Origin: Castanopsis chinensis
Taxonomy: Eukaryota > Streptophyta > Magnoliopsida > Fagales > Fagaceae
Reading direction: 5' to 3'
Assembly (NCBI GenBank): GCA_032878915.1
Contig: JAVQMG010000028.1
Coordinates: forward strand, 310,001-374,000
DNA: 64,000 nt
The position numbers were made by a program, and so were the translations under genes. This document shows positions 22,143-35,449 of the stretch, piece after piece (within the stretch, counting starts at the first letter, position 1; each line of letters starts with the position of its first letter). Below the pieces are notes generated by a model, which did not search any database, was not told where the DNA came from, and saw only the letters and a program-made list of their open reading frames with translations.

Positions 22143-25100
22143 TTACAAACAGCCTTTGTCTCGAGTAGGAGAAGGCTTGATAATATGATCATTGTGCAAG
22201 AGCTCATCACACTATGAGCACAAAGAAGGGAAACCAAGGCTACATGGCAATAACAATAGATTTGGAAAAGGCATATGATAGACTTGAGTGGCATTTCATC
22301 CAAGATATGCTTAATCTTTATAACCTTCCTCCAGACACAGTTAAGCTTATTATGAGTTGCATTTCAGGATCCTCTATTTCAGTCCTTTTTAATGGAGGGA
22401 AACTTGACCCTTTCCTCCCCTTAAAAGGTATCAAACAAGGCGACTCGTTATCTTCCTATCTTTTCATCTTGTGTATGGAAGTTTTGGGGTTTTTGATTGC
22501 TAATCAATGCTCTTCTCATCTCTGGGATCCGCTCAGATCCTCCCAAAGTGGGCCATCCTTCTCGCACCTATTTTTTGTAGACGACTTGGTCCTTTTTACA
22601 AAGGCAGATGTGAAGAATTGCCACAGCATTTGAGACACTCTAGCTACTTTTTGTGAGCTTTTAGGACAGAAAGTAAATATGACTAAGTCGAAGGTTTTCT
22701 TTTCGCCAAATGTTTGTGAAGAGTCCCGTGAGTCTCTTTGCAATATCCTTGGCTTCAAATCAATTCCTAACTTGGGTAAATATTTGGGTTTCCCCATTCA
22801 GCATAAGAATTCTACTTCTTGGGATTTTGACTTCATTTTGGAAAGAGTCCATAATAAACTCCAAGGATGGAAAGCAAATCTGCTCTCCATGGCAGGCAGA
22901 TTGACTCTTACTAAAGTTATGCTCTTGGCCATCCCCTCCTACACCATGCAAGGGTGCATTTTGCCAAGTAGAATCCATGAAAATTTGGATAAGGTATGCA
23001 GGAACTTCTTATGGGGTCCATTGATGAGAAGAAAAAACTCCATATGGTAGGTTGGAATAAAGTTACTAAGCCAAAGAATAGAGGAGGGATGAGATTACAT
23101 GCTGCAATGGAGAGAAACACTACCCTAGCAGCCAAACTTTGCTGGAGAATGAAGGAAGAAAGTGATGAGCTCTGGTTTAGAGTGTTGAAATTCAAATATA
23201 AAAGGAGGTCAATCTCGAGTAAGGCTCCTAAATCTAGGTCTTGGAAGGCTGTTCTCCATGGTGCAGCTGTTTGTGAACAGGGCTCGAAATGGTCCATTGG
23301 CAATAACAGCCAACTGTCTTTTTGGGAGGACAAATGGTTGAACCTGGGCACAGTTAGGGAATGTATTGAAAGCCTACTTCAGAGGGTGAGGTTGATCTCT
23401 GGTTTTGTGACATTCACATTAATGGCATGTGGGAGCTGCACAAGGTTTCCTTTATCCTTCCAACTGTTCTTAGCCAATCCATCAAGGCCACGCCAATAAG
23501 GACAGCTTCAGCCAGTGAAGACCGGCTATCCTGGATTGCTAGCCTGAGAAGGGAGTTTGACCCTAAAAGTGCGTATCTCATTGCTTGTGGTGCTATTGCC
23601 AGTGAAGGTTGGTTTCGAGGGGCATGGATTTGGAAACTAAAAAACCTTGCTCAAAATCCAGATGTTTTTGTGAAAATGTTATCACAATAGCATACCTGTT
23701 AAGGCTATCCTAGCTCAGAGAGGCATTCAAATGCCACCTTGGTGTGACAATTGCCATGACAAGCCAGAAACTATCAGTCACATCTTATGGGAATGCATAG
23801 CAGCTCGGGTTTTTTTGGGCGGAGTCCAGTATGCTTGACGAAATGCACAACACATTTGGATTGGAGATAGTGGATTGGATTAAGGTTAATACTCATTGTA
23901 ATGTGGCTAAGCAAGAATAAAAGGTTGTTTCAACCTCCCCAAACCCCTTAGGATTTGATAAAAATCGTGGAGGCTCAGGTCTATGAATTCTTCTATTGTG
24001 TCCTGGACCATGAAAATCCCAGACCAACATCTACGGTTGCTGTTGGTTGGGTGAAACCCACTGGGAGCTGGGTAAAATTGAATATGAACGGTTTTGCTCA
24101 GGGTAACCTAGGGCAGGCAGGGTGTGGAGGTCTTATATGTGACTGTCATAGCAATTGGTTAATAGGATTTGCAAGGGCAATTGGTCTAATGTCGAGCTTA
24201 GCTGCTGAACTTTGGGCTATACGCGATGGTTTATCTCGATGCTGCTTTTTGTCACTAGAGGCGGTGCAAGTGGAGGTGGATGCCTCAGTTGTGATATCTT
24301 TATTATCCCAAGCCACCCATACTAATGGGGAATTTTCATCGCTTATTGATGATTGCAAGAACCTTATGGCGAGAGCATCCCTTAGAGTAGGGATGGCAAT
24401 TTTTCCCCGTCCCGCTTGACCCGCCCCTCCCCGCTCGCCCCACTATTTTCCCCGCCCCGCAAAGGTGATGGGGTGGGGATGGGGGCTAGACCCCCTATTT
24501 AAACAAAAATATCATCGGGGCTAATTTCACGGGGCGGGGCGGGGATGGGTTTACACTTTTTAAACCCGCCCCGCCCCATACCCGCCCCGCCCCTTGTTAA
24601 TAAGGGTTAAGTTGTAATTTTTTCATACTCTAAAACCCTACTATTTAAACAAAAATATCATCTTATTTTATTTTACCTAATGTGGTTCTACCTCTTTTTT
24701 CTTTCTAGCAAAGTTGGAAGTAAGGGGCCAATATCATCATCTTATTAGGAGTTTGGATTATTTTATTGTGTCATACTATGAGATTTTTTTTGTAACATTG
24801 TCTTGTTAAACATTTAGATAATATTATTTAGTTTTTGCTAAAAATTAGTTTGATTTGATAGGATAAATTTATTTATAACTTCAACGCCCTCAGGGATGGG
24901 GCAAAATGCGGGGCGGGGCGGGGATTACGGGGCGGGGGGCGAAGATCCCATCCTTCGGCCCCGCCCCGCCCCATTGCCATCCCTACTTTAGAGAGGCTAA
25001 TCGTTGTGCAGACGCCCTCGCAAAATTTGGAACAAGAATGGAGGATGATTTTGCTGTTTTTGAGTCCCCTCCTTCTTTTATTGTTAAGCTTTTGTATTCA

Positions 25101-25202
25101 GACAAGTTGGGTTTAACCCAAGATCGTGTTTGTAATATGGTGGTGGTTACCACTTAGTTTGTTTTAATATATTAGCTAGTTTACCCAAAAAAAAAAAAAA
25201 AA
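22143..25202 (+). mobile_element. 5'-truncated L1-type LINE (RT, zf-RVT, RNase H)
   Basis: The coding similarity starts inside the reverse transcriptase: 'QTAFV' at about 22,146, then 'DLEKAYDRLEW', 'GIKQGDSLS' and the catalytic 'FVDD' near 22,579. It continues to a zinc-knuckle-like zf-RVT region (CDNC...HILWEC, about 23,740-23,790) and an RNase H domain (24,035-25,157, 'VKLNMNGFAQG', 'VDASVV', 'REANRCADALAKFG'). It has several frameshifts (near 22,207, 22,634 and 23,677), and the RNase H domain is split by a hAT MITE. A poly(A) tail follows at about 25,184-25,202. Its left junction coincides with the point where duplication copies 1 and 2 diverge. The element is dead. Confidence 0.85.
24388..24985. 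mobile_element. GC-rich hAT-type MITE inside LINE RNase H
   Basis: 598 bp, starting 'tagggatggcaat' and ending with the exact reverse complement 'attgccatcccta'. It is flanked by 8-bp duplications ccttagag (24,380-24,387) and ctttagag (24,986-24,993), one mismatch. The subterminal regions are runs of 'ggggcggggc'; the middle is AT-rich and noncoding. The 8-bp duplication and terminal sequence fit the hAT superfamily. The LINE reading frame continues in phase across the element if one duplication is counted. Confidence 0.9.
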
Positions 25203-25440
25203 GTCAGTTCAATTTTGATTTGATATGTTACCTACTACAATATCTTCAATATTTGACCCATTAAAAAAGAGTGTATTTTTGTGATCCACTCACCATGACG
25301 AGACAGTGATTTGATATGTTTCCTACAATATCTTCAATATGTTACCGACAACATCTCTCACAGCAGTTAGGCCTATATACATGTATATATCATCTCTTGT
25401 AACAAGCGGATCTTACAAATATGTGGAACCCACTAAAAGA

Positions 25441-25441
25441 G

Positions 25442-25484
<43 letters not shown>

Positions 25485-25930
25485 AAATTTAGTTACAAAA
25501 TTAATTGTAATTTAAGGTTATAAACTCACTCAATAAAATAAATATTATAATATGTTTTAAAAATGTAACCATTAAAAAACATGTTTTTTATGTTTTTAAT
25601 ATACATGTCAAATTTTGTGTCAATCGGATATTATTTCTTGGATTTTTTGTCGAGTCTTTGTTACTCTGTATGCCTTATCTCATAATAGATTTTGATGCAA
25701 TTATTGTCGAAAGTCTTCACTAAATGATATATTTCGTTTTACAAATTTCAAACATTATGATGTCCTAATAATTATAGGATCACAAAAATTTTCATAATTG
25801 CTTATGTGCTATTTTTAAATTTAAATGTAATAAAAATAATGTTAGCGATAGATCCATATAAATCCAATCATATACCATCTTAACAAATTATGAAAATATT
25901 TTGGGTCTCTTTATTAAGTGATTAACACTG
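25441..25930. mobile_element. TA tract and degraded MITE
   Basis: A TA microsatellite (25,445-25,477) is followed by 'tttagttacaaaatt' and AT-rich sequence related to the 54,113-54,465 MITE ('actcaataaaataaatatta', 'gtgtcaatcggatattatt'). The right terminus was not found. Confidence 0.5.
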
Positions 25931-27450
25931 CTCCATGATTTACTTGAAACTGATACAAATCTTAAAAAATGGCTCTTGCAATAATACTATTCTTTTTTTG
26001 AAATGGTTTAGCCGAATTCTATAATGAAAAATGAAAATGGTTGGTTGGAGGACTTGTAATTACCTCCATTTTTTAGTGCAGCGATTTGCAATTGTTTGTA
26101 TGATCAATGTGCGGTTAGAGAATTAACCTCTTTTTTTGGTAACAGATACGTATGCTAAATTTGAAATTTTTTAATAAATAGGTGGTGTTTATAAATTCAA
26201 TCATTGAAGATTGGATTAGGGTGGATGTGACCACACAGCCCCATCATAGTGATTATGACAGTTTTGTGGAGCATGGGCACTCTTGGGAAGTATGAATTTA
26301 ATCTTTATATCTATCTATATACATTGACATATATTATAAAAAAAAATTATAAGGTGATTTTGGTCCCTCATATCTAAACTTAAGTGCTCGTGTTGCACAT
26401 TTTTTTCTCTTCTACTTTTGTTTTTTTGTTTTCTTTTGTTTTCTTATTTTGGACTTCACGTCCAGTGACAAATGACAATAAATTTTTGGGCCTAGAGATC
26501 TTGACAATTTAAAGTAGGGAACAGAAAAAATAGCTATGACATTTGTTTTTTCCCCATACCTAAGCAATATTTTAAGGAAAGGTCCAATCTATCTCTCTTC
26601 TTGAAAAGTGAATAATGTTCTTAGAAAGATATCATATGCTAATTAATGCTGGCCAGCTGCTCAATCGGCCTCTTCTTGTTGATGCACAAGGAGGAGAGGC
26701 CTCAAGTCCTTCTGTTGTGTTTAATAATATGAATACTATTCATTAAAAATTGACAAAATTATATGATATCAACTGCAACAAATTAACTAAGGTTTATGTG
26801 GAGCATGGAGTAAGTAATTTTTATATAGTTTTTTTTTTCCTTTACTGCGGGGAAGGGAATTTGAATTTAGGTTTTACTCATTGAAAGAATTAAACAATAT
26901 CATTCAATAGAATCTTGGTGTCTATATATTAATAAAGTTTATAATGATATGATATTCACTTCTCTCACATAAAAAATAGTTATATTAATTAAATTCATAG
27001 GCAAGATCTATTATTTATGTGAAAAGAGAGAATGCCATATAATTATACTGCGAAAATACTTAATAATTTTCCAAACTTATATTATGTAACATACTTTCAG
27101 ATATTTATGATAATAAGTGGATGAAAAACATTAGCATAGTTATTAGTGTGTGTGTATATATAAAATGCTAGGCATGTAACAAATTCTAAAAAATTCTAAA
27201 CACACACAAAAAAAAAAAAAAAAAAAAAAGCAATTAAATTTTTATTTTTTTATCACCCTCAAAAAAAAAACTTTTTTTATCATATTATTGATGTAACACA
27301 AACCATATTCATTATATTGTCAAAAAAAAAAATCTTTAGTCAAATTGCTAGTAATTTTACTAATTTTATTATCAATATTGTTAGACTCTTATATAAATTT
27401 ATGATGATGAAAAAGATTTGAACACATAAGTAGTGAAAGTGATGTGATCA
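25930..27450. other. Intergenic stretch upstream of the lipoxygenase
   Basis: AT-rich, with many homopolymer runs and no supported gene. It includes whatever upstream regulatory sequence the lipoxygenase has, but no specific element is called. Confidence 0.5.
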
Positions 27451-27507
27451 GGTTAGCATGTCTATGAGAAATATCCCATCTCACAGATCCAAGTCCACCT
27501 ATTGTGT

Positions 27508-27517
27508 CTATAAAATA
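27508..27517 (+). promoter_or_regulatory. TATA box of the lipoxygenase gene
   Basis: 'ctataaaata' lies 37-46 bp before the chosen ATG at 27,554. It lies downstream of the ATG at 27,458, which rules that upstream ATG out as the usual start if this box is used. Confidence 0.6.
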
Positions 27518-27553
27518 ACCTTCACATGCAACTCACAACTTACAAACCCACTC

Positions 27554-30500
27554 ATGAACACTATGTTGAACTCTCAGTTGCAAAGCCTTAACTCTAATGC
27601 ATCCTTCTTCCTTTCACCAAAACCCTCAATTCTCTTCCATGGGTTCTCTTCTCTCCCTGTCCATCCATGCCAATACTTCCTCAAAAGAAACACCAACTTT
27701 TGCATACGAGCCAATCATAATGTTGGTGACAAAACTGGCTCATCATCAATGGCTACTTCAATTGATCAAAACCCAGTTACAGTCAAGGCAGTTGTGACAG
27801 TTAAGGTCACTACTGGAGAGTTCTTCTCCAACCTTGGGTTAACCAAACCTGTTGATGATTTCACTGATTTATTTGGTAAAACATTACTTTTGGAGCTCAT
27901 TAGCGCTGAGCTTGATCATAGTAAGTGATGATAGCATACATATTAACTACACTTAAAGTAATTATTCTACCAGAACACTTCAGTGTTTGCATTGGTGTCC
28001 AGTTTCTTTGTTGTTTTTACATGAAAAGCCACTATTATTCCTTTTGACATACTTTTAGAAGCACCTATATATATGAGCATGCATGGACAACATCTAAGCT
28101 TTAGCTAATGGTCTAGTTTGAGAGCACTTGGTGTTATATCTATCTCTTGAAATGATAGAGTTCTTATTTTCATTTTTAGGAAGAAGTAACCATTATTCCA
28201 ATAAAAAAAACTGTCCTTATTATTTATTTCATGATTTAGATTAAACATTACAAATCTAATTGATTTTCTAACTTAGAGGATTACATTTTTACCACCTTTG
28301 GCATGCATTTTATAAAGGAAAAAAAGAATACCAAATAAGTCCACTAGAGTCTTGGTTATGTCCTTCGGCTTATTTTGCTTAAAATATAAATCCTATAAAA
28401 ATAAAATTGTATTAAGAAATATGTGAGGCTTTAAAAATCTGTACCTCTTTTATTTCTCATAGTACTGCATTTCCTGATAATTAATTGGGTCATAAGTCAT
28501 AACTATTTGAAAAATGATGAAAATGCTCTTGTATATTTAACTACTGTACATACTGGGTTGGAAAGGGAAACAATCAAGGCCTATGCGCATAGAGTGAGCC
28601 ATAAGAGTGATGAGGTGAAATACGAGAGTAGTTTTGCTATACCAGCCAGTTTTGGAAAGGTTGGAGCTATTTTGTTAGAGAATGAACACCACAAGGAGAT
28701 GTACCTCAACAACATTGTTCTCGAAGGCTTCCCAAATGGGCCATTGCATTTTACATGTAACTCAAGGGTTCATTCCAAGTATGACAATCCTCACAAGAGG
28801 ATCTTCTTCACCAATAAGGTCGTCTCAACTTCCTTTTTCTTCTTCTCTTGTAAAGTTTTATGTCCGTCTCCAAAAATAAAAAATAAAAAATAAAAACTTA
28901 TTTTATTTTAGTGTGAAGACTCTGTACTTCACAAATCTAATAGCATTTGATTCTCCAAAAAAATAATTCTAATATAATTTATATTATTATTTAACATCTC
29001 ATTTAATTATTCAATAATTTCAAAATAAATATAAAGGACCCTAATACTATCTCATCTTTCATGATTTTCCCGCTAAATTACACTTTACCATGGCGGATAT
29101 GCAAAAAAATTTCTTTTTCCTAGAATAATAAATTAGAAATAAAAATGATAATATACTATACATGTATGATAAATTCATACATGTTAGTGTTATAGTTAGA
29201 TTAAATTCATTATTTTTTAACAATTTAAACTTTTAAAACAAGTGATAATTTATCATTTATACAATATATAAAAGAATTCTCCACTTTTAACTGGAGTTTT
29301 ATATAGTTCAAAAATATCTTCATTAATAAAGGGTAACTTCATTTAGAAATGGGGTCATAAATGTCAAATAACAAATTTTATTTTGAATTTAAAAAAATAA
29401 TTCCAAAAATTTGGGTTTTTTTCCCTCCACGTTCAAAAGAAAAAAATTACAGTTACTATCTATCTCTAGAGTTTATCTTTTTTATTAGCAGTACCGACTC
29501 AATGGTATAAGCCATTGATGCGGCTGCTTAAGGCCCCAAGTGAAAAAAGCCCTCTAAATTTTAATCAATAGTATTAATTAAGCCGAAATATTAACTAATA
29601 AATAAAATAATATTTTTTATCAAATGAAAAACAAATAAAAAAGAGAAAGAAATGTTATGTCCATAACATTTTTACAAAAAATCCTAAATAGAAAATTGTA
29701 GGCTGTTTATTGACAGCAAAAAAATAATTTTAGTGGCAGGTTTAAATAGAAAACAAGAAGCAACTTAACACCTAAGATTTGTTAAGAAAAATATTATGAA
29801 TGTAGCAATTCTAAAACAATAGAAAGAAAGCAATCCACAAAAAAATTCATAATATTTTTCACAATAGTTGAGTTAGCAAATTTTTACTAATTTTCAACTA
29901 GATTCACCACTAACATCACTCTTTCACTCACTACTGTCAATCTACCACATCAATAAATGTAGAAAGTTTTGTCAAATTTTTTTTATATTTATAAAGTTTT
30001 TTTTTTTTAATTCTAGGTGGTTTATGTTAATTAATAGTAATTTTACATATGAAACAAGATAATTAATTTTCGCCTTAGGCCCCCAAATGCATCAAGCCGC
30101 CCTTGTTTATTTGTTTGAAAAATTAAAAATTTATATTTTTAAACTATAATAGATGCAAATTATTAACTTTTACTTTAAAAAAATAAAAGAACTTTGAGCA
30201 CGTGCATGAATGCATGCTTAGAGGCTAATTATAGAATAACAGGTTGGATCCCACTTATTAAGGAGTTTGAGCTCACATGTAAGTAGAAATGTTAGAATAA
30301 TGATTAAATGATTAAATTTACTCTTTAAAAGGATAAGGATCAGTTGATGACCATATCATCAAGGAAGTCCACAATTCTTCTGTGAATGTGAAATGTTGAA
30401 ATTGGTCCATTAAAGATTATCATTTCAATTAATAAATATAATTTGGTTTAAGTAGGATGTTGTATGTTAAATCATCACTACTGTGGAAAACTAATGGCTG

Positions 30501-33500
30501 TACTTATTTGTGCCATTGAATCAGTCCTTTTTACCATCAGACACTCCTAGTGGATTGAAGAGGCTAAGGGAATTGGAGCTGGAAAATCTAAGAGGCACTG
30601 GAGAAGGGAAGAGGAAGACATTTGAGAGGGTCTATGACTATGATACATATAATGACCTTGGTGACCCGGATAAAAGCAGTGAATTGGCACGACCAGTCCT
30701 TGGAGGCAAAGACCACCCATTTCCAAGACGCTGCAGAACAGGACGTCCACGTTGTAAAAAGGGTAACCAAAATTTTAAACTATTGCGAGAAGGATTAAAG
30801 ATTGGCAAAATTTCAAACTATTGCCAAAATTTTAAAAGCATTTTTTATTTATTAGATAATGATAAGACCTTTTGAACCATTTTAAAATAAGAAGATGATT
30901 TTAGAATATATATCAAAAGTTGAGGACAAAATATAGAATTTAACCAGGGAAAAAAAAAGTCCTGGTTTTCTTTGAGTATTTAAGTATTTGATCTCAAATA
31001 TGTTACTTATAAATGTGACATTATCCTTGTATACAGTCTGAAAATTCTAGTTCTAATTTTATGCCAGAAAAATACATTAATAGAATGCCACACGTTTTTT
31101 AAGAGTAAGAAGTACAAGACATGTTATTGTGTCTAGTTGAAATTTGAAAAAGAATTGGAATGTGATATGTTGTAGAATGTAGCTTTAAACAGAGTTGTTC
31201 CTGAATAAAAAGCTATAATGATTAATGGTTATGATCATTTACCATTTGATTGTACTATACAACTATGTTATCTGAGATTGTATAAGACAAAGAACAGTGG
31301 CAACTACATAAGATCATCAATAATTGAAGTTTTGTGACTCTTCATTATTTTGACAATGTAGACCCTTTGTCGGAACAAAGAAGCAGCAGTGTATATGTGC
31401 CTAGGGACGAGGCATTCTCAGAGGTGAAGCAGTTGACATTTTCAGCAAAGACCCTAAAATCTGTGATGCATGCACTGCTGCCTCAGCTTGAGATATCACT
31501 TCTTGACCCCCACTTGGGATTTCCACACTTCACTGCCATAGACTCACTATTTTGTGAAGGACTCACATTGCCTAAGCCTACAAATGCTGGCTTCTTTCAG
31601 TCAATACTACCAAGGCTTGTGAAGGCTGTAACTGATACTGAAGAGAATCTTTTGCTCTTTGAGACCCCTGAATTCATTGAGAGTATGCATCTCATTCTCT
31701 TTGTATGACTTTCTCTCTCTCTATCTTTGTCTCTGTCTGGCTCTCATTTGTATACATGACTCTTCTTTTGCAGGAGATAAATTTGCTTGGTTTAGGGATG
31801 AAGAATTTTCTAGGCAAACTCTAGCTGGTCTTAACCCATATAGCATACAACTAGTTACGGTATGCATTTTTCATGGACTTATACAAAGAAGAATAAAAAA
31901 AAAAATTATTTCCCTATGTCCATCTACTTATATGCACCTTGTAAAGGTACTTCACTACAAAGGCAGTTCATGCTATACAATAGAGTTTCATCTTCACGAT
32001 TTGAATTTTTGTTAGAGAGAGAGGGAGAAAGCCAAAGTCATAATTAATGTGGTTTGGCCTAATGGCTGCTCACTACAGAAAATCTTTAACGGCTACATCT
32101 TTATTATTTGAATTATTGTCTTACGATAAACCCAATGTAAGATACATGTAGTAGGTAACACTAGGCTAACCATAGGGTTGTGGTACTTGTATGACTATGA
32201 CTAGTTTTTTTAATGAACAAAAGGAGGAGCGGGGGCGACCATTATGACTCACCCCCTGAGGTGACCATAGGGGCACCCCCTGCTAGGGAATGTTGGATTG
32301 CAATACAAGTACGTAGTTACATAAACCTCAAATGAGTTTAGGTCTCTTGGGCCATAATATTTTCAACATTTAGAACAAAAGAAATCCGTTCCATTTGCAA
32401 ATCTACTGTATATCAAATAGCAATATATGAGTTATTCAGTGGAAAATTTTATTTATAATCTTAAATGGCATTAAAAGTTGTGAGTTATGTCATGCAGGAT
32501 TGGCCCATGAAGAGTAAGCTCGATCCTAAGATATATGGACCGCCTGAATCTTTGATCACAACAGAACTAGTGGAACGAGAGATCAGAGGCATTATGACTG
32601 TTAATGAGGTTACATATGTACACATAATTAGATGTCAATCTTCCTATGTTCCTTTCCTTTTGATGCTAATACTCCACTCATAAAGTGTGCCTATAAATTT
32701 GCCTCTCTTTGTACAGTTACAATTGCTACTTTTCTGAGCAGTTATTTTCAACATTTGCATCTCACTTAAACATATTTAATCTAAATATGCTTTCTATCAA
32801 ATGCTAAGTGTGTAGAGAGGTATACATGTAATAAAAATTAAAGGATAAAGTTTTTATTACAAGGGAAATCTTGGGAAGCAAAAAAGGCTCCCATCATTGC
32901 ATGGCATGTTTTACCTGAACATTCCAATGATTATCTAACTGTATCGTCTTGCACTTAACTCTCTTCATAGGCAATCCACCTGAATGGTTGATGAATGAGT
33001 CCTCTAATTTCCATGGTTGCAGGCCTTGAAAAGTAAGAGGCTATTTGTGTTGGATTATCACGATCTGTTACTACCTTATGTGAACAAAGTAAGAGAGGTA
33101 GAAGGGACTACACTGTATGGTTCAAGGGCATTGTTCTTCCTTACTAAGGATGGCACACTAAGGCCTGTTGCCATTGAACTCACCCGGCCTCCAACTGGTG
33201 ACAAATCCCAATGGAAGCAGGTTTTTACCCCAACGTGGGATGCCACAGGTTGCTGGCTGTGGAGGCTGGCTAAAGCTCATGTTTGTGCTCATGACGTTGG
33301 TTATCACCAGCTTGTCATTCACTGGTGAGCACTATGCAAACATGAACTCAAATCACAATAAATTGGCATTGCAATCAACTTCTTTAGTGATTGATTTTGG
33401 ACAACCTTGAAACTATGGTTAAAGAATTCCCCTTGATATCATGCTAGTTGTCTACTTGGGCTCAGACAAATCACAATTGTTATCATTGATTTTTGGGATT

Positions 33501-34893
33501 GTTTCTTGTACTTTTGCAGGCTACGGACTCACTGCTGTACAGAGCCATACATAATTGCAGCTAACCGAGAATTAAGTGCAATGCATCCAATTTACAGACT
33601 TTTACATCCTCATTTCAGATACACAATGGAAATCAATGCTCTTGCCCGAGAGAGCCTCATTAATGCAGGTGGGATAATTGAAAGCGCCTTCTCACCAGCT
33701 AAATACTCCAATGAACTCAGTTCTGCTGCTTACAACCAGCTCTGGCGGTTTGACATGGAAGCTTTGCCAGCAGATTTGATTAGAAGGTATAGCAGATGAT
33801 CAAAATAATATAAGATTGTTCTAGTTCTATTCATGGTTCCTAGAAGGCATAATCAGATGAAAAGTCATCTGTGGTTTTACTTAGGATGCTACATTTTCAC
33901 TCAGCAGTTTCTCAAATTCTTGATACTTAATGAATTGTCAAGCTTGCAAATTACATTGCATAACATCCTCAATGAAATTTCAAAACAGTATTGTTAATAA
34001 ACTTTCAGGAGAATGGTGCCCTTGACTAGAATGGTGAAAAAGAATGCATGTGACCGATAATGACTAGACTGTTGAAGTTCCATAGCTGATCCCAAAATTT
34101 GGGGACTAAGGCTTGGTTTTTGCTGTTTTTTCAGGGGAATGGCAGTTGAGGATCCAACAGCTGAGCATGGCCTGAGGTTAACCATTGAAGACTACCCTTT
34201 TGCCAATGATGGTCTAATCCTTTGGGATGCCATGAAGCAATGGGTAAGTGATTATGTGAACCACTACTACCCTGAACCATCTCTTATCCAGTCTGATGGG
34301 GAGCTTCAAGCTTGGTGGACAGAAGTTAGAACAAAAGGCCATGCAGACAAGAAGGATGAGCCATGGTGGCCTGTCCTGGAAACGCCAGAAAATCTAATCC
34401 ATATTTTAACAACCATAATCTGGGTAACTGCTGGACACCATGCAGCTGTGAACTTTGGGCAGTATATGTTGCTGGTTACTTCCCTAACCGGCCTACGATA
34501 GCTCGAACCAACATGCCAACTGAGAATCCATCTGATGAAGAATTCAAGAACTTTTTGAAAAAACCAGAAGTTGAATTGTTGAAATGCTTCCCTTCACAGA
34601 TCCAAGCAACCAAGGTGATGGCTGTTTTGGATGTTCTATCAAGTCACTCACCAGATGAGGAATATCTTGGTGAGAATATGGAACCATCTTGGGAAGAAAA
34701 TCCTGTCATAAAAGCTGCATTTGAACAGTTTAGTGGCAGACTGAAGGAGCTTGAGGGAATCATCGATGAGAGGAACACCAATTTGAAACTGAAGAATAGA
34801 GTTGGAGCTGGAGTTGTACCATATGAGCTCTTGAAGCCATTCTCAAAGCCAGGGGTCACTAGTAGGGGAGTTCCTAATAGCATATCCATCTAA
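27554..34893 (+). pseudogene. Chloroplast-type 13-lipoxygenase, nine exons, probably disabled
   Basis: Lipoxygenases add oxygen to linoleic/linolenic acid; the 13-type plastid enzymes feed jasmonate and green-leaf-volatile synthesis. Exons: 27,554-27,920; 28,553-28,818; 30,525-30,762; 31,362-31,682; 31,774-31,859; 32,498-32,608; 33,023-33,324; 33,520-33,786; 34,135-34,893, about 905 codons, normal for the family. The first ~65 residues are Ser-rich and basic, like a plastid transit peptide. A PLAT/LH2 region follows. Metal ligands are visible: two His in 'HQLVIHW', His and Asn in 'GHHAAVNFGQY', and the C-terminal 'NSISI'. Two faults are seen. The expected exon-2 start is preceded by 'acata' instead of AG. 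Exon 9 loses one base just after FGQY (34,463-34,471), so the original frame stops at 34,501 and the C-terminal ligand is lost. All other junctions are GT-AG and in phase. An assembly error cannot be excluded. Confidence 0.9.
29489..30105. mobile_element. hAT-like element in lipoxygenase intron 2
   Basis: 617 bp flanked by tttattag (29,481-29,488) and tttatttg (30,106-30,113), an 8-bp duplication with one mismatch. The ends ('cagtaccgactcaa', 'ttgatgc...cgcccttg' on the other side) are degenerate inverted repeats, with a second inverted match of 'cttaaggcccc' to 'gggggcctaagg' inside. It is noncoding. Confidence 0.65.
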
Positions 34894-35440
34894 TGCGATG
34901 GTAGTAGCATCAGTTTTTGTGTAAATAAAATTGGGTACATGTACTGAGGAATTTCACAACTCTTCCATCCCATGTGATTTTCTTGGTCTTGGATAAGATG
35001 GTTAAAACTTAAAATGCTATTAGTTCAATTCCAATCAGATCTAATTTTTGGCCACCACAATAATTGTAGTCAAAATTTCTCAAAAAAAAAAAAAAAAAAC
35101 CATAAGTTCTACTGGGAAAAGTCCCCCCATGTCTCAAAAGATACTACACCGGCAAAAATTTTGCAAGAAATGAACATGAATGAAATTTTAAGCAGTATGC
35201 TTTGAAGTGAAATCCATAGACCTCACACCCAGTCCAAGGAAATTTGTACCTATCTATGATAAATTATTTGGCATTCATTCTCGGTTGGCAGGCTCTTCAA
35301 ATCTCCACATTGCAGAGAATTTTTTTTTTTAAATGAAACTTTGCTATTATTTTCATGTGGCAAATTGCTTTAAAGAGTAAGTCTATTCTTGCCATAAAGG
35401 GAGCATCATATCCCATAAGTGAACCAAAATGGACCAAACA
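34894..35440 (+). other. Lipoxygenase 3' UTR and flank
   Basis: Follows the stop codon and is the partner of window bases 1-545. The similarity ends near 35,440, where the 'accaaaatggac' repeats stop after one or two units. Confidence 0.8.
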
Positions 35441-35449
35441 ATATAATAA

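Noticed and set aside
27458..27553. Lipoxygenase start at the upstream ATG (27,458)
   Set aside because: A good TATA box at 27,508 lies after it, and the residues between do not resemble a lipoxygenase transit peptide.
30547..30770. Minus-strand ORFs within lipoxygenase exon 3
   Set aside because: Antisense shadows of a well-supported exon.
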